64,000 nt of DNA from Thermoplasmata archaeon (GCA_021850505.1 JAJZLW010000102.1:1-64000), one strand, 5' to 3'. Shown: positions 35,601 through 46,022, numbered from the stretch's first letter. Notes: generated by a model from the letters alone, not told the origin. Translations and numbers: made by a program.

Positions 35601-37898
35601 ATGATAACTGACATTATTAAAAGAGATAAAACAACAGCAAAATTTAACAAAGAAAAAATTACAATGGCGATTTATAAAGCAATGCTCGCAGTCAAAAATG
35701 GGACAATGGAGGATGCCGAGGCCATTACCGATCTGGTCGTATCTAAAATTGAGTCATCCGGCGAGACCCCAAGTATTGAACAGGTCCAGGATACAGTGGA
35801 AAACGAATTAATGTCATACCGCAAAAATGGAGCCAGCTTTGCTGATGTTGCCAAAGCCTACATACTTTATAGAGAAAAAAGGCGCATATTGAGGGAGGAA
35901 AAGGCAAGGATGGGAGTAAGGGATGACCTTAAACTTTCACTCAATGCCGTTAAGGTTCTTGAATCAAGGTATCTTATAAAGGATGAAGAGGGCAATGTCG
36001 TAGAAACCCCCAGGGAATTGTTCAGAAGGGTCGCCTATAACATAGGAATAATTGAATATATTTATGAGTTCAAGAAAAAAGGGAAAAGTGGATCTGCCTC
36101 GCTGGACTTTGATAAAATTGCTATAAGTACGCTGAAAAGAGCTTTTGAGAATTTATCGAAAGAGGGTTTTATAACTGGATCTTTCGAAGACTTCATCAAT
36201 TCAACATCTGCGAATAGTACCACCGTTTCTGATACCATTTCTAACTTTGAAAAAATGTTCATCAATCTTGAATTCGTTCCAAATTCCCCAACTCTCATGA
36301 ATGCTGGAACCCAGCTGGGCCAGCTATCGGCATGCTTCGTCCTACCTGTTGAGGACTCTATAGATGGTATCTTCAAGACACTTTCAGACGCTGCAAAAAT
36401 TCATAAGTCAGGGGGAGGGACCGGCTTTTCATTCAGCAGATTAAGACCACATGATGACATCGTGGGCTCGACACAGGGAGTTGCTTCTGGTGCGATATCT
36501 TTCATGACAATATTCGACACCACCACAAATGTCATAAAGCAGGGTGGAAAGAGAAGGGGAGCAAACATGGGTATTTTGAATTATGACCATCCTGAAATAG
36601 TTGATTTCATAACATCAAAAGATTCAGCAAATACAGTCCTCAGTAACTTTAACATATCAATAGGTATGGATCAGAACTTCTTCGATAAACTCGATAGAGA
36701 TGAATACGTAGATCTCAAAAACCCGAGAAACGGCAAGGTTGAAAAAAGGATAAAGGCATCAGACCTTTGGAATCTTACAATAGACCAGGCATGGAAGACA
36801 GGGGACCCGGGTCTGATATTCCTTGATGAGATTAACGCGCACAATACCGTACCTAATTTGGGGAAAATAGAATCTACAAATCCATGCGGAGAGCAGCCTC
36901 TTCTGCCCTATGAGTCATGCAACCTGGGATCCATAAACCTTGCAAAGTTTGTAAAAGATGGTAAGATAGATTTTGATCATCTCAGAGATGTGATCTGGCT
37001 GTCGACAAAATTCCTGGATGATGTGATTGATGCTAATCTCTTCCCGGTTCCGGAAATAGAAAAGGTTTCCAGAACAACGAGAAAGATTGGACTCGGTGTA
37101 ATGGGATTCGCTGATATGCTTATTGATCTTGGAATACCCTATGCAAGTACGGAAGCCCTTAAGACTGCTGAGAGAGTTATGGCCTTTCTGCAGGATGAAT
37201 CGCACAAGGCATCAGAGGCCCTGGCAAATGAACGTGGTGTATTCCCGGGCTGGAAGGGTTCTTACTGGGATTCCATAGGCAGAAAGATGAGAAACTCCAC
37301 AACTACAACCATTGCCCCAACAGGTACGATATCAATAATCGCTGGATGTTCATCGTCAATAGAGCCACTCTTTGCACTGGCCTTTGTTAGGCATGTGCTT
37401 GATGGTCAGGAACTCCTTGAAGTAAATCCGAGCCTCGAGAAAAACTTGAGGGAATTAAATCTCTATTCTGAGAAACTGATGCTGAAGATTGCCAGGACAG
37501 GCAATTTACAGGATGTGGACCTCCCTGAAAATATAAAGAAATTATATGCCACATCTCAGGAGATTGACTACAAGTGGCATGTACTGATGCAGGCCGCATT
37601 CCAGAATTACTGCGATTCGGGCGTTTCAAAGACAATAAACCTTCCAAATAGCGCTACGAGAGAGGATATTGCAATGGCATACAGGCTTGCCCGTGACCTT
37701 CACTGCAAGGGAATTACCGTTTACAGGGATGGTTGCAAGTCACAGCAGGTTCTGTATTCCGGAACCGAAAGAAAGAATAATACAACAGAAGAAAAGCAGA
37801 AAGTCTCTCAAGACTTAATATTATCTGCGCCAGAAAATCTTCTGAAGGTAGATTCAACCTTTGACCCAGCCTGCACTTCAGGTTCCTGTAACCTTTAG
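35601..37898 (+). CDS. nrdJ: Adenosylcobalamin-dependent (class II) ribonucleotide reductase
   Basis: A reductase of about 765 residues that converts ribonucleotides to deoxyribonucleotides using B12. An N-terminal ATP-cone domain is visible ([23 protein letters not shown]). The barrel core has [33 protein letters not shown], and the catalytic [18 protein letters not shown] with the thiyl-radical Cys and Glu. The C-terminus ends with the redox Cys pair in CTSGSCNL. There is no NrdB small-subunit gene nearby, as expected for class II. The frame is open from a TTG at 35514; I prefer the ATG at 35601 because the ATP cone begins there, but a TATA-like box leaves the upstream start possible. Confidence 0.95.
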   Translation: MITDIIKRDKTTAKFNKEKITMAIYKAMLAVKNGTMEDAEAITDLVVSKIESSGETPSIEQVQDTVENELMSYRKNGASFADVAKAYILYREKRRILREEKARMGVRDDLKLSLNAVKVLESRYLIKDEEGNVVETPRELFRRVAYNIGIIEYIYEFKKKGKSGSASLDFDKIAISTLKRAFENLSKEGFITGSFEDFINSTSANSTTVSDTISNFEKMFINLEFVPNSPTLMNAGTQLGQLSACFVLPVEDSIDGIFKTLSDAAKIHKSGGGTGFSFSRLRPHDDIVGSTQGVASGAISFMTIFDTTTNVIKQGGKRRGANMGILNYDHPEIVDFITSKDSANTVLSNFNISIGMDQNFFDKLDRDEYVDLKNPRNGKVEKRIKASDLWNLTIDQAWKTGDPGLIFLDEINAHNTVPNLGKIESTNPCGEQPLLPYESCNLGSINLAKFVKDGKIDFDHLRDVIWLSTKFLDDVIDANLFPVPEIEKVSRTTRKIGLGVMGFADMLIDLGIPYASTEALKTAERVMAFLQDESHKASEALANERGVFPGWKGSYWDSIGRKMRNSTTTTIAPTGTISIIAGCSSSIEPLFALAFVRHVLDGQELLEVNPSLEKNLRELNLYSEKLMLKIARTGNLQDVDLPENIKKLYATSQEIDYKWHVLMQAAFQNYCDSGVSKTINLPNSATREDIAMAYRLARDLHCKGITVYRDGCKSQQVLYSGTERKNNTTEEKQKVSQDLILSAPENLLKVDSTFDPACTSGSCNL

Positions 37899-37910
37899 AA
37901 AAACAACTTA

Positions 37911-37917
37911 TTTTTTT
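37911..37917 (+). terminator. T-run after nrdJ
   Basis: Seven consecutive T residues lie 12 nt after the nrdJ stop codon, a typical archaeal U-tract terminator. The gap to the convergent aminotransferase gene is only 30 nt. Confidence 0.5.
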
Positions 37918-37928
37918 AATTTAATTCT

Positions 37929-38960
37929 TTAACTTTTGAAAAATTTTTTAAGTAAATCCAGTGCAGTTCGAAGGTTATCTCTTTCCATTACGTAAGCAAT
38001 TCTGAAACCACGGTCATCTCCAAAGTATTTACCCGGAGCCAGCAATACACCTGTCTCTTTCAGGATCCTCTTGCATAGATCTACAGATCCCTCCGCTCCT
38101 GTTCTAACAAAGCCAAAAGTCGTGCCATCTGGCCTTGTCCATTCTAGTCCTGGGGTCTGTTCAACGAACTCATTTACCATCTCAATATTTCCTTTTACGA
38201 ATTCAGGGACTTCCCGGTCAAAAAAGCCCTTATTCAAAAGAGCCTGATAGGATATCCACAGAGAATATGGAGGAATAGATGGTGTTATAAGATCCATGCT
38301 CTTCTTTAGCCACGGAATATATTCCTTATCTGCAAAAATCCAGCCCACCTTCATATCTGACAGACCATAGAATTTGGTCATTGTTGATGAGACTATCAGT
38401 CCCCTGTTTTCTGAGAAAATTGTCCTTCCCCTGTTTTTACTGAATTCGAGGAAGGTCTCATCAATGTATTTCAATCTTGATTTGTCAGAATTGTTCCTCA
38501 AATGTTTTGTGATAATATCGCTTGAAATACTAATGGGATTATTGGGCAATGATATTGAAAAGGATTCACGAACATCTGATTCTGTAATATCCCTTAGTTT
38601 TACCTCTTTCAAAATAAATGAAAGAGATTTTGCAACTTTCAGAATCGGTTCGTATTCAGGTGTGAACAATGTGATGTGATCAGAATGCTGCCTTAATAAA
38701 AGCAGAGAAACGTATATCGCCTCGGAACCTGAAATTGTTGGAACAATCATGTCAGTATTTACCTTGTAGATTTTTGACAACTCTCGGACAAATAGTTCTT
38801 TTGCAATATTCCTGTTTTTCTCATATTCCTGAAATGAAAAATCGATTCCGCTTTTTCTTGAGAGACTGTCAGGCATGTTGTTCTTGGACATATTAAATTT
38901 GCATTTCTCGGAATTGCTGTTCAGCCATGTAAAAAGATCAAGTTCTTCAGGATGAAACAT
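37929..38960 (-). CDS. PLP-dependent aminotransferase, class I/II
   Basis: A 343-residue fold-type I enzyme. The PLP Lys lies in SSTMTKFYGLSDMKVGW and the substrate-carboxylate Arg in DRGFRIAYVMERD. A serine-rich loop, TISGSEAIYVSLLLL, takes the phosphate-binding role. It is shorter than aspartate aminotransferases (about 390) and resembles the histidinol-phosphate/threonine-phosphate group in length. The substrate is not determined. It is monocistronic and convergent with nrdJ. Confidence 0.82.
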   Translation of the reverse strand: MFHPEELDLFTWLNSNSEKCKFNMSKNNMPDSLSRKSGIDFSFQEYEKNRNIAKELFVRELSKIYKVNTDMIVPTISGSEAIYVSLLLLRQHSDHITLFTPEYEPILKVAKSLSFILKEVKLRDITESDVRESFSISLPNNPISISSDIITKHLRNNSDKSRLKYIDETFLEFSKNRGRTIFSENRGLIVSSTMTKFYGLSDMKVGWIFADKEYIPWLKKSMDLITPSIPPYSLWISYQALLNKGFFDREVPEFVKGNIEMVNEFVEQTPGLEWTRPDGTTFGFVRTGAEGSVDLCKRILKETGVLLAPGKYFGDDRGFRIAYVMERDNLRTALDLLKKFFKS

Positions 38961-39027
38961 AGTATGCCAAGATATGTTTCTGAACTGAATAAATTCTCCT
39001 ACTGAAAGGTTGCATTCAAAATCATTT

Positions 39028-39507
39028 TCAATTATTTATCGCAGGTCCAAGTAATTTTAAGGCAAGCAGCCTACCTAAAATTATCAGGGCAAGCGCGATA
39101 AATGTGCTTTCAGCAAATGCCTGAAAATTTGGTACAAGGAAGGAGAAAATAGTAAGTGCGATCATGGGTGGATGTTCGAATCTGGTAAAAGATATAAATG
39201 CCATTGCAAGAAGAGTGCTCACAATCAGGCCGATCTCTATATCTGAAATAAATACCCTTACTATCAGGGTCACGAACAATACAAAGAGATAAGAGGAAAT
39301 TATAGAAACTGAATTTGAAAACCTCGTGTTTCTCTCATAAACTGCGAGATATGATGATACAGCAAATGGAGGAGCCAGATAAAGTCCCCTGGTAAAATTG
39401 GTTAGATATAGAATAAGAGCAAAGACAAGAATGAGCATGAGGAACGAAAGAACCCTTGATCTGCTAAAATCCTTAAGTATTCTGTCTTTCAATTTATAGC
39501 TCTGCAT
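39028..39507 (-). CDS. HPP-family membrane protein
   Basis: A 159-residue protein with four to five helices and the signature FTRFEHPPMIALTIF, where the HPP motif gives the family its name. A second conserved piece, LYLAPPFAVSSYLAVYE, is also present. Some HPP proteins transport nitrite in chloroplasts and cyanobacteria; the archaeal role is unknown. There are no CBS domains at the C-terminus, unlike some bacterial members. Confidence 0.8.
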   Translation of the reverse strand: MQSYKLKDRILKDFSRSRVLSFLMLILVFALILYLTNFTRGLYLAPPFAVSSYLAVYERNTRFSNSVSIISSYLFVLFVTLIVRVFISDIEIGLIVSTLLAMAFISFTRFEHPPMIALTIFSFLVPNFQAFAESTFIALALIILGRLLALKLLGPAINN

Positions 39508-39727
39508 ACAGACAGGTCTGTTAATTGAAGCGGGTAATGTAAAGTTACCCAGTTGTATCTGCTTACTGTGCTCTTTCTGAATTCATGTCTTTGAACAAGC
39601 ACGCTTTCGATGGGGCCTCTGTTTTACTGGAATTTTTAATAAGATTTCTATTCTATGCTACGAAATTCGTAAATTAACTACGATTTACATTCATAAAAAT
39701 ATATATTATCCTCTGGAATTAATAAGC

Positions 39728-41116
39728 ATGATAACCGTAGACACTCAGAAAAAAGGAAAGATAAACGACGAAATGAATCGAATAAACATAAAAGGATCAT
39801 TGCCTGGAAAGAATGCAAAGAAAATTATTGCCATGGATACAAAGTACCTTGTGAAATCAACGAAATCACTTCCAGTTGTGGGGAAGAGAGGAAAGGGTCT
39901 TTTTGTTGAGGACGTTGATGGTAACGTTTTCCTGGATTTTGCATCGGGAATCAGTGTTACAAACATTGGACATGTTCACCCATATGTGACCCAGAAAGTG
40001 AAGGAACAGCTTGACAAACTCTGGCATTTCGCAGGAACTGATTATTATTACGAGGAACAGGTTAATGCTGCGAAGGCCCTGACGGAAATCACACCTGGTA
40101 AATTTGACAAGAAGGTTTTCTTCAGTAACAGCGGGACCGAGAGTAACGAGGCATCCCTCAAGATAGCTAAAGCATTTACTGGCAGACAGGAGTTCATCAG
40201 TTTCATAGGAGGGTTCCATGGCAGAACTAACGGCTCACTTTCGTTCACTGCATCAAAAGCAACACAGAGAAGAGGTTTCTTCCCGACAATGCCTGGTGTT
40301 GCACATGTACCTTATCCGAATCCATACAGGAACCCATTTGGAATAGATGGCTACGAGCATCCGTCTGAGCTGGTTGAGGCAACGCTTGAATTCATTGAGA
40401 GATATGTTCTGAACACTTACATGCCACCGGAGGACATCGCAGCATTCATGGTGGAACCAATCCAGGGAGAAGGCGGGTACATAGTTCCTCCGAAGGAATT
40501 CCATAAAAAGTTAAGGAAAATGGCTGACGACAACAATATTCTCATTATAATGGATGAAGTCCAGACTGGTTTCGGGAGAACTGGTAAATTTTTCGCTTCA
40601 GAGCATTTCTCTGTCGAACCTGAGATAATCTCACTTGCAAAGGCAATTGCATCAGGTATACCGATGGGTGCATCTGTGATAAACGCAAGACTAGATTTCA
40701 AATCTGAAGGGATGCATTCTAACACATTTGGTGGAAACCTTATCGCAAGCGCTGCATGCGTTGCAACAATAGAAGTGATGAAGAAAGAGAAACTGGTGGA
40801 GAATTCCGCGAAAATGGGAAAATACCTGATGAAAAGGCTGCAGGAGATGCAGGAGGACTTTGATTCGATAGGAGATGTCAGGGGACTTGGCCTGATGACG
40901 GCGATCGACTTCGTCAAGAATAGGAAGACAAAGGAACCCGCTGGCAAGCTCCGAGACATCGTTGAAAGAAAGGCCTACGAAAATGGGTTGCTTCTGCTTT
41001 CAACCGGTCTAAGTGCAATAAGAATAATACCTGCCCTTAACGTCACAGAAGACCAGATTGACATGGGAATAGTGGCACTGGAAAAAGCTATAACTGCATC
41101 ATTAAGAGAACTGTAA
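39728..41116 (+). CDS. Class III aminotransferase (4-aminobutyrate/ornithine type)
   Basis: A 462-residue PLP enzyme of fold type I, class III. Visible motifs are LFVEDVDGNVFLDFASGI, FFSNSGTESNEASLKIA, FIGGFHGRTNGSLSFT, MVEPIQGEGGYIVPP, the pyridine-ring Asp in IIMDEVQTGFGRTG, and the PLP Lys in SLAKAIASGIPMGA. The closest characterised archaeal relatives include omega-aminotransferases and amino acid racemases of this class, so the substrate is open. It has its own AT-rich promoter region and ends 14 nt into the convergent Hjc-like gene. Confidence 0.9.
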   Translation: MITVDTQKKGKINDEMNRINIKGSLPGKNAKKIIAMDTKYLVKSTKSLPVVGKRGKGLFVEDVDGNVFLDFASGISVTNIGHVHPYVTQKVKEQLDKLWHFAGTDYYYEEQVNAAKALTEITPGKFDKKVFFSNSGTESNEASLKIAKAFTGRQEFISFIGGFHGRTNGSLSFTASKATQRRGFFPTMPGVAHVPYPNPYRNPFGIDGYEHPSELVEATLEFIERYVLNTYMPPEDIAAFMVEPIQGEGGYIVPPKEFHKKLRKMADDNNILIIMDEVQTGFGRTGKFFASEHFSVEPEIISLAKAIASGIPMGASVINARLDFKSEGMHSNTFGGNLIASAACVATIEVMKKEKLVENSAKMGKYLMKRLQEMQEDFDSIGDVRGLGLMTAIDFVKNRKTKEPAGKLRDIVERKAYENGLLLLSTGLSAIRIIPALNVTEDQIDMGIVALEKAITASLREL

Positions 41117-41623
41117 TTTATTTGTATAGTCTAAAAATTCAGAGAGGGGTTTTCCCCTTTCCCATTTAAGATAAAAATTATTTCCCTTTGTCTGGTCAAC
41201 TTTTGGAAGGAAATCATATAAGTATGCTATTTTACCCCTTGGATTTGCAGGTGCTGCGAATGTTTTCCATGATTCTCCTCTCACGCCCTTCAGCCTGAAT
41301 GCATACATCAGGAATGTTCCAGATTTCTCACACCTTTCTACAAGGCGGACTGCCTGCTCCTGTCTCTTGCCAGATGCCTCTGTAAACATTATGCTTGGGT
41401 TTATTGAAGATTTTACCTCAATAATTGCTGATATATCGCCTCTTATTGCAACAAGATCTGCCCCAAGCGAACCGGCAGATCTTGTAACAAAGAATGGGTG
41501 TTCTTTCATTGTGATAATACTTTCACGAAGGTCAGGATGGACGTTCTTTGCATAACGGTTTATGAGTACAGGGTCACCGGAAAGAATGTTCACAAGCTCC
41601 CTTTCGTATATGCTCCCGTTCAA
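41102..41623 (-). CDS. hjc: Hjc-like Holliday junction resolvase
   Basis: A 173-residue endonuclease of the archaeal Hjc fold. The active-site elements are YERELVNIL with E7, FFVTRSAGSLGADLVAI with D56, and IIEVKSS with E69 and K71. This gives the full E...D...ExK set. It is longer than typical Hjc (about 120-140) because of an extended middle and a C-terminal tail (FAAPANPRGKIAYLYD). It would cut four-way junctions made during recombination. PINA is encoded 18 kb away, not adjacent as in some crenarchaea. Confidence 0.83.
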   Translation of the reverse strand: MNGSIYERELVNILSGDPVLINRYAKNVHPDLRESIITMKEHPFFVTRSAGSLGADLVAIRGDISAIIEVKSSINPSIMFTEASGKRQEQAVRLVERCEKSGTFLMYAFRLKGVRGESWKTFAAPANPRGKIAYLYDFLPKVDQTKGNNFYLKWERGKPLSEFLDYTNKLQFS

Positions 41624-41886
41624 AATAATTCAGAGAGTTAACTCTTTGCAGGATAAAACTGTTTTCGTCGATCTAAGAGTGAACTGAAATTTATCCCATT
41701 GATGTAATTACCGCAATTATTTGATTATCGTGTCCATATTAAATGCTATAATCATGAATCAAACGAGTTTAGATTGGTGAAATTTGACCTTATATTGAAT
41801 CAAGCAATAATTAAATAATACAAGATTAAGGTAAGGTATATAGAAAAAATTAATGACCCTTATTAATTTATCAGCCAGACCTAAAA

Positions 41887-42645
41887 ATGAGCAGATTTTA
41901 TCTACAAGTCTCTGAGCGTAAGATTATATTCATCATAATTGCGATTGCAATTTTCCTTGGTATACTAATATTATTCAATGTACTACCAACTCACGAGGCC
42001 GCTATACCATATTTTCTTGGAATATTAATATCCTTACTTTTGACAATTTATTACGGCAAAGAATCAAGCTGGATAAGAGAAGTCATATTAGAAGGAAATA
42101 GCAAGATTCTTTCTGAGATAGCAACTAACAATGATCATCCTTTACCTAAACATGGAAGAGAAAAAAATATTGAGGTTTTAATCGAAATGGTCAAGAAAGC
42201 AAATAAGAGCATGTTCATATGGAGGAGTAATTTTTCATCAATTGACGAAATAGAGCAGCACCTCGATAGAAGAGTTAAGGATTCGGAATTCACAATAAAA
42301 ATATTGATGAATATAAACCATCATTCTTATCCAAACGCAGAAAAAATTGTAACTTTAATGAAAAAGTATAGAGGAAAGGTTTTTTTACGTCATATTGAAA
42401 GTAAGATCAGGGGCGAATTGTATGACGAGAAAATAGTTAGATTGATAAATAAAGTAGATAAAGAAGAGTCCATTAATTCGGTAGGTGGGAGAAAAGAGCC
42501 AGATTATAACTTTTGGTACAATCATTATATGATTCAAGACCCAAAAAGCGTGCTTAAGATTAAACACATTTGGAATTACTGTTGGAAGCATTCAGATGAA
42601 GGTGTTGAAGACATAATTAGAAGAATTCATATGGAAGTAGAATAG
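41887..42645 (+). CDS. Two-helix membrane-anchored protein of unknown function
   Basis: A 252-residue protein. Residues 10-56 form two transmembrane helices with a short loop. The rest is soluble and charged: EVLIEMVKKANKSMFIWRSN, then HIESKIRGELYDEKIVRLIN. The second half faintly resembles a degenerate phospholipase D-like domain (strand-helix pattern, RG followed by D) but lacks an HKD motif. Base composition is more AT-rich than neighbours, and it sits beside an IS remnant, suggesting an accessory gene. Membrane-anchored PLD-like proteins occur in defence islands, but no firm function can be given. Confidence 0.6.
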   Translation: MSRFYLQVSERKIIFIIIAIAIFLGILILFNVLPTHEAAIPYFLGILISLLLTIYYGKESSWIREVILEGNSKILSEIATNNDHPLPKHGREKNIEVLIEMVKKANKSMFIWRSNFSSIDEIEQHLDRRVKDSEFTIKILMNINHHSYPNAEKIVTLMKKYRGKVFLRHIESKIRGELYDEKIVRLINKVDKEESINSVGGRKEPDYNFWYNHYMIQDPKSVLKIKHIWNYCWKHSDEGVEDIIRRIHMEVE

Positions 42646-42856
42646 AACTGTTAGGAAACATATAATGCTCTATTTTGCAAGACTTACTGCCAAATAATGA
42701 GTTTATTGGTTCATTAACCTAACTGTTTAATATCTCTATCAGGAGAATTATAATCTCAGCCTGATTCGCGCAAAGATTAAAATTGAATTGTCTTTCCTAT
42801 ATTAGCAGGCGATATTGAATTAAGACCTGTCCAGTTGTGTGAAATATATCAGCTAC

Positions 42857-43051
42857 TTATCTCAAATACATCTTGCCCCTAGTGTTGATGGTCTTCAACT
42901 TTAGATCATTGGGATAATGATTTCCGTAACCATAATTCAGAGGCCTCTCGACAAATGAATATCCACATTTCTGGTACACATATGTCTGTATTCTGAATAA
43001 TGTTCTATTCTACATCTTCGTGATAAATGTACCATTCTTTACAACATTCAT
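42857..43051 (-). pseudogene. Degraded IS transposase, N-terminal fragment with in-frame stop
   Basis: On the minus strand one frame reads MNVVKNGTFITKM, a stop, then RIQTYVYQKCGYSFVERPLN and YGYGNHYPNDLKLK, and stops at 42857. This is the N-terminal zinc-ribbon region of DDE transposases, which usually reads VVKNGxxxxK...QxYxCKxCGxxFV followed by YxxGNHYPxDxK. The upstream zinc-ribbon Cys pair and the whole catalytic domain are missing. The in-frame TAG and the degenerate Cys positions show long decay. The IS family cannot be assigned from this piece. Confidence 0.7.
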
Positions 43052-43266
43052 GAAATTGCAATACAATCACGTGATAATGGGATGGATTATGGGATCATCG
43101 TTCCTCAATTCAAAATCTGTAATTGGAATATTATTGATCACGAAAAATAGGAAGTTCCCATTGGAGAGAAATTATAAATGGACTTTGAGCCCATCTTGAA
43201 CCCCTGAAAGACGTCTTCCTCAGTCGCACATTATTGTATGTGTAAATGATGTTAGTTTCACATTTC

Positions 43267-43276
43267 ATATAAATTA
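43267..43276 (+). promoter_or_regulatory. TATA box of the acyl-CoA synthetase gene
   Basis: The sequence atataaatta is centred about 23-25 nt before the ATG at 43295, fitting a leaderless archaeal promoter and supporting that start over the later Met at 43346. Confidence 0.5.
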
Positions 43277-43294
43277 AAAACCGGCCGAATCTTG

Positions 43295-45226
43295 ATGGCG
43301 CCAATTTTACGGAAAAAACATATAACTGTGCCATATCCTAATATTATGGAAGATTTTGTTTTTTCACCCACTGATCTTTACCTCAGGCATACAAAGATTC
43401 ACAAGCTGAAAAATAAACTTGGTTTTAATAATTTAGAGGAACTATATACCTTCGCTGATAGCGACCCTGAAAATTTCTGGGAGTCAGTCATTGATGACTG
43501 CAGCATAGATTTTTTTGAGAAATTTGAAAAAGTGCAGGACTCATCAAAAGGCATACCTTACACAAAGTGGTTTGTGAACGGCAAGATTAATGTTGATTAC
43601 AACTGTGTTTACAAATACAGAAATTCCATTAAACCGGCAGTTAAATGGGAGGAGGAATCAGGAAAACATGGTAATCTGACTTACCATGAACTGGATGGGA
43701 TGGTGGGAAGACTTGCAGGTTCCCTGGTGGATCTGGGAGTAAAAAAGGGTGACAGAGTTGCGATATTCATGCCACTATGCAAGGATGCGATCATTGCATT
43801 CTATTCAATCGTAAGGATCGGCGCAGTTGTGGTACCAATATTTTCAGGTTATGGAGAAGAGGCTGTAAGGAAGAGAGTAGAGGATGCGGGTATCACATTC
43901 ATGTTCACGTCAGAAAAGTACATGCGAAAGGGTAAGGAGATTAGGATGAGGGATTCGATCCAAAAAATACACGGTATCAAAACAATAATTTCAGGAACAG
44001 GCGAAACTGGAAAGGAAGATTATTCATTCGAGGATCTCGTCAGGAATGGAAAATATACAGTAGATACGGAAACTGGTTCAGAGGATCCATTCATAATGCT
44101 GTATACCTCAGGAACAACTGGAAAACCAAAAGGAACTGTGCATGTGCATGGCGGGAGTTTCATTAATATCGTGAAGGAGGTCAGGTATTATATGGATGTT
44201 GATGCCGAGGATACCGTATTCTGGATAACAGACCTCGGTTGGATGATGGGTCCGTGGTACATCGTGGGCACTCATGCGCTTGGCGGATCTGTTTTCGTAT
44301 ACGATGGTGCAGTGGATTATCCAAGCAAGGACCGTATACCCGATATGATCACAAGGCATGGTATATCAATCCTCGGTCTTTCCCCCACTTACGTCAGGAT
44401 GTTAAGACATGCAGGTTTCTCCAGAAGATTTGATGGAGTCAGGCTGTTTGGTTCCACCGGTGAGCCATGGGATGAAGAGGGCTGGATGTACCTTTTCAGG
44501 GAACTTGGTGGCTCCGAAACCCCCATTTCAAACATATCGGGCGGAACCGACTTAATTGGATGTTTTCTGGCTTCCAACCCTGGTATTCCTCTTAAACCAA
44601 GATGCCTTTACAGGGGTCTGGGCATGAATGCATCTGTTTTTGACGACTCAGGAAATGAAGTGTATGACAAGGTGGGTTACCTTGTGGCAAAAAAACCATC
44701 GCCATCGCTCACCAGGGGGCTGTGGGGTCAGGAGGAAAAATATATTGAGACCTACTGGTCGAGATTCAAAGATGTATGGTTCCATGGGGATTGGGCACTG
44801 ATGACCAGGGATGGGTATTTTTACCTATACGGCAGGGCAGATGATGTGATAAAAGTCGCGGGTAAGCGGGTTGGTCCGAATGAGGTTGAGGACGCAGTCT
44901 TAAAGGCCCATGGTGCAAGGGAATCGGCATGTATTGGAGTACCGGATGATTTGAAGGGAGAGGCATTGGTCATTTTTTACATGGGTGAGGATACTGAAAC
45001 AACAAGGAAGAACATATTTGAAACGATTCAAAATTCACTAGGAAAATCATTTGCCCCGAAAAGCGTCTTCTGGATTAGCAGTCTTCCACGAACACGATCA
45101 GGGAAGATAATGCGCAGGCTGGTCAGGGCTGCTTTCCTCGGACAGGATCTAGGAGATACAAGCAATCTTGAAAATCCTGAAGTACTGATTGAGATTGCAC
45201 AGCTGGGCGGAAATAAAAATGCATGA
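43295..45226 (+). CDS. AMP-forming acyl-CoA/acetyl-CoA synthetase
   Basis: A protein of about 643 residues that activates a carboxylic acid via an acyl-adenylate. The AMP-binding P-loop is MLYTSGTTGKPKGTVHVHG. GSTGEPWDEEGW, the hinge region YGRADDVIKVAGKRVGP, and the C-terminal Lys motif LPRTRSGKIMRR are all intact. Length and the WYIVG segment place it nearer acetyl/propionyl-CoA synthetases than long-chain enzymes. The gene is preceded by a clear TATA box and overlaps the following MBL-fold gene by 8 nt, so the two are coupled. The acid used is not known. Confidence 0.92.
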   Translation: MAPILRKKHITVPYPNIMEDFVFSPTDLYLRHTKIHKLKNKLGFNNLEELYTFADSDPENFWESVIDDCSIDFFEKFEKVQDSSKGIPYTKWFVNGKINVDYNCVYKYRNSIKPAVKWEEESGKHGNLTYHELDGMVGRLAGSLVDLGVKKGDRVAIFMPLCKDAIIAFYSIVRIGAVVVPIFSGYGEEAVRKRVEDAGITFMFTSEKYMRKGKEIRMRDSIQKIHGIKTIISGTGETGKEDYSFEDLVRNGKYTVDTETGSEDPFIMLYTSGTTGKPKGTVHVHGGSFINIVKEVRYYMDVDAEDTVFWITDLGWMMGPWYIVGTHALGGSVFVYDGAVDYPSKDRIPDMITRHGISILGLSPTYVRMLRHAGFSRRFDGVRLFGSTGEPWDEEGWMYLFRELGGSETPISNISGGTDLIGCFLASNPGIPLKPRCLYRGLGMNASVFDDSGNEVYDKVGYLVAKKPSPSLTRGLWGQEEKYIETYWSRFKDVWFHGDWALMTRDGYFYLYGRADDVIKVAGKRVGPNEVEDAVLKAHGARESACIGVPDDLKGEALVIFYMGEDTETTRKNIFETIQNSLGKSFAPKSVFWISSLPRTRSGKIMRRLVRAAFLGQDLGDTSNLENPEVLIEIAQLGGNKNA

Positions 45227-46022
45227 TGATTTCCTAAAAATATTGAATGGGGGAACATTCTCACTCGATCCTGGAGCGGTTTTTGGAATTACACCTAAGG
45301 TTTCCTGGGAACGGTTTTTCAAGCCAAATCAAACCGGGAGAATCGTTCTTGCTGTGAATATTCCTTTGATCAAAGCACAAGGAAATGTTATTGCACTGGA
45401 TTCTGGCTTAAATGAAAACATGGAAGAAAGGGGAAGGAGATTTTTTGAGGTTAAAGTCAATTCTAATTTGAGCGATCAGGTTTCCGGTTTAAATGCAGAT
45501 CGCCATATTGACTATACTATCCTCAGTCACCTTCATTTCGATCATTCTGGCGGGCTATCTGGAAAGAAAGGTAACCCATTTCTCAATTCGCGCAGGATCT
45601 ATCAGATCTCAGAACTGAAAACAGCAAGGGGTCACCTGGAACTTACATCCGGAAGTTATCCTCGCGTGAGAACTGCCAGATCTGATCTGATAATTAAGGG
45701 CTCAAAAAGGCTCAAGTCATGGATCCGTGTGATATACACAGGCGGTCATTCCTCCGGTCACCAGATAGTTGAATTTACCATTGGAAATCTAAAATACATA
45801 TATCCGGGAGACCTGATGCCTTCAACCTTTCATGTAAAACCCACTCACATAACTGCAATAGACACATTCCCACTTGAAACATTCAGGTGGAAAAAAATAC
45901 TGATTAAGAGAGCGATTGATCAGAACATCAGGCTGATTTTTTCACATGACAGAGAGGTGAAAGTCGCTGTTCTATCTGGAAAATATAATGACCCTGAGAT
46001 TACACCTGTCGATGTCACCTGA
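45219..46022 (+). CDS. Metallo-beta-lactamase-fold hydrolase
   Basis: A 267-residue protein with the MBL zinc motif ILSHLHFDHSGG, further His/Asp ligands in TGGHSSGHQIVEF and YPGDLMPSTFH, and a late FSHDREV. The order resembles the lactonase/AttM-like branch. The ATG at 45219 is inside the end of the synthetase gene; an upstream TTG (45189) is less likely because residues before the Met do not belong to the fold. Co-translation with an acyl-CoA synthetase suggests hydrolysis of a lactone or thioester in the same pathway, which is inference. The 3' end overlaps the convergent PhoU-like gene. Confidence 0.85.
   Translation: MHDDFLKILNGGTFSLDPGAVFGITPKVSWERFFKPNQTGRIVLAVNIPLIKAQGNVIALDSGLNENMEERGRRFFEVKVNSNLSDQVSGLNADRHIDYTILSHLHFDHSGGLSGKKGNPFLNSRRIYQISELKTARGHLELTSGSYPRVRTARSDLIIKGSKRLKSWIRVIYTGGHSSGHQIVEFTIGNLKYIYPGDLMPSTFHVKPTHITAIDTFPLETFRWKKILIKRAIDQNIRLIFSHDREVKVAVLSGKYNDPEITPVDVT

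Larger units (their letters stand above)
42646..43294. other. Long intergenic region with IS debris
   Basis: About 650 nt between the accessory membrane protein and the acyl-CoA synthetase. The only recognisable content is a transposase remnant (separate entry) and the promoter of the downstream gene. No terminal inverted repeats or intact ORF could be recognised, so most of the element has decayed. Confidence 0.6.

Noticed and set aside
42385..42591. Antisense ORF in the two-helix membrane protein gene
   Set aside because: Complementary to a well-supported ORF and without features of its own.
43131..43334. 67-codon minus-strand ORF before the acyl-CoA synthetase
   Set aside because: It overlaps the promoter and start of a clear gene, has no recognisable domain and an unnatural composition.
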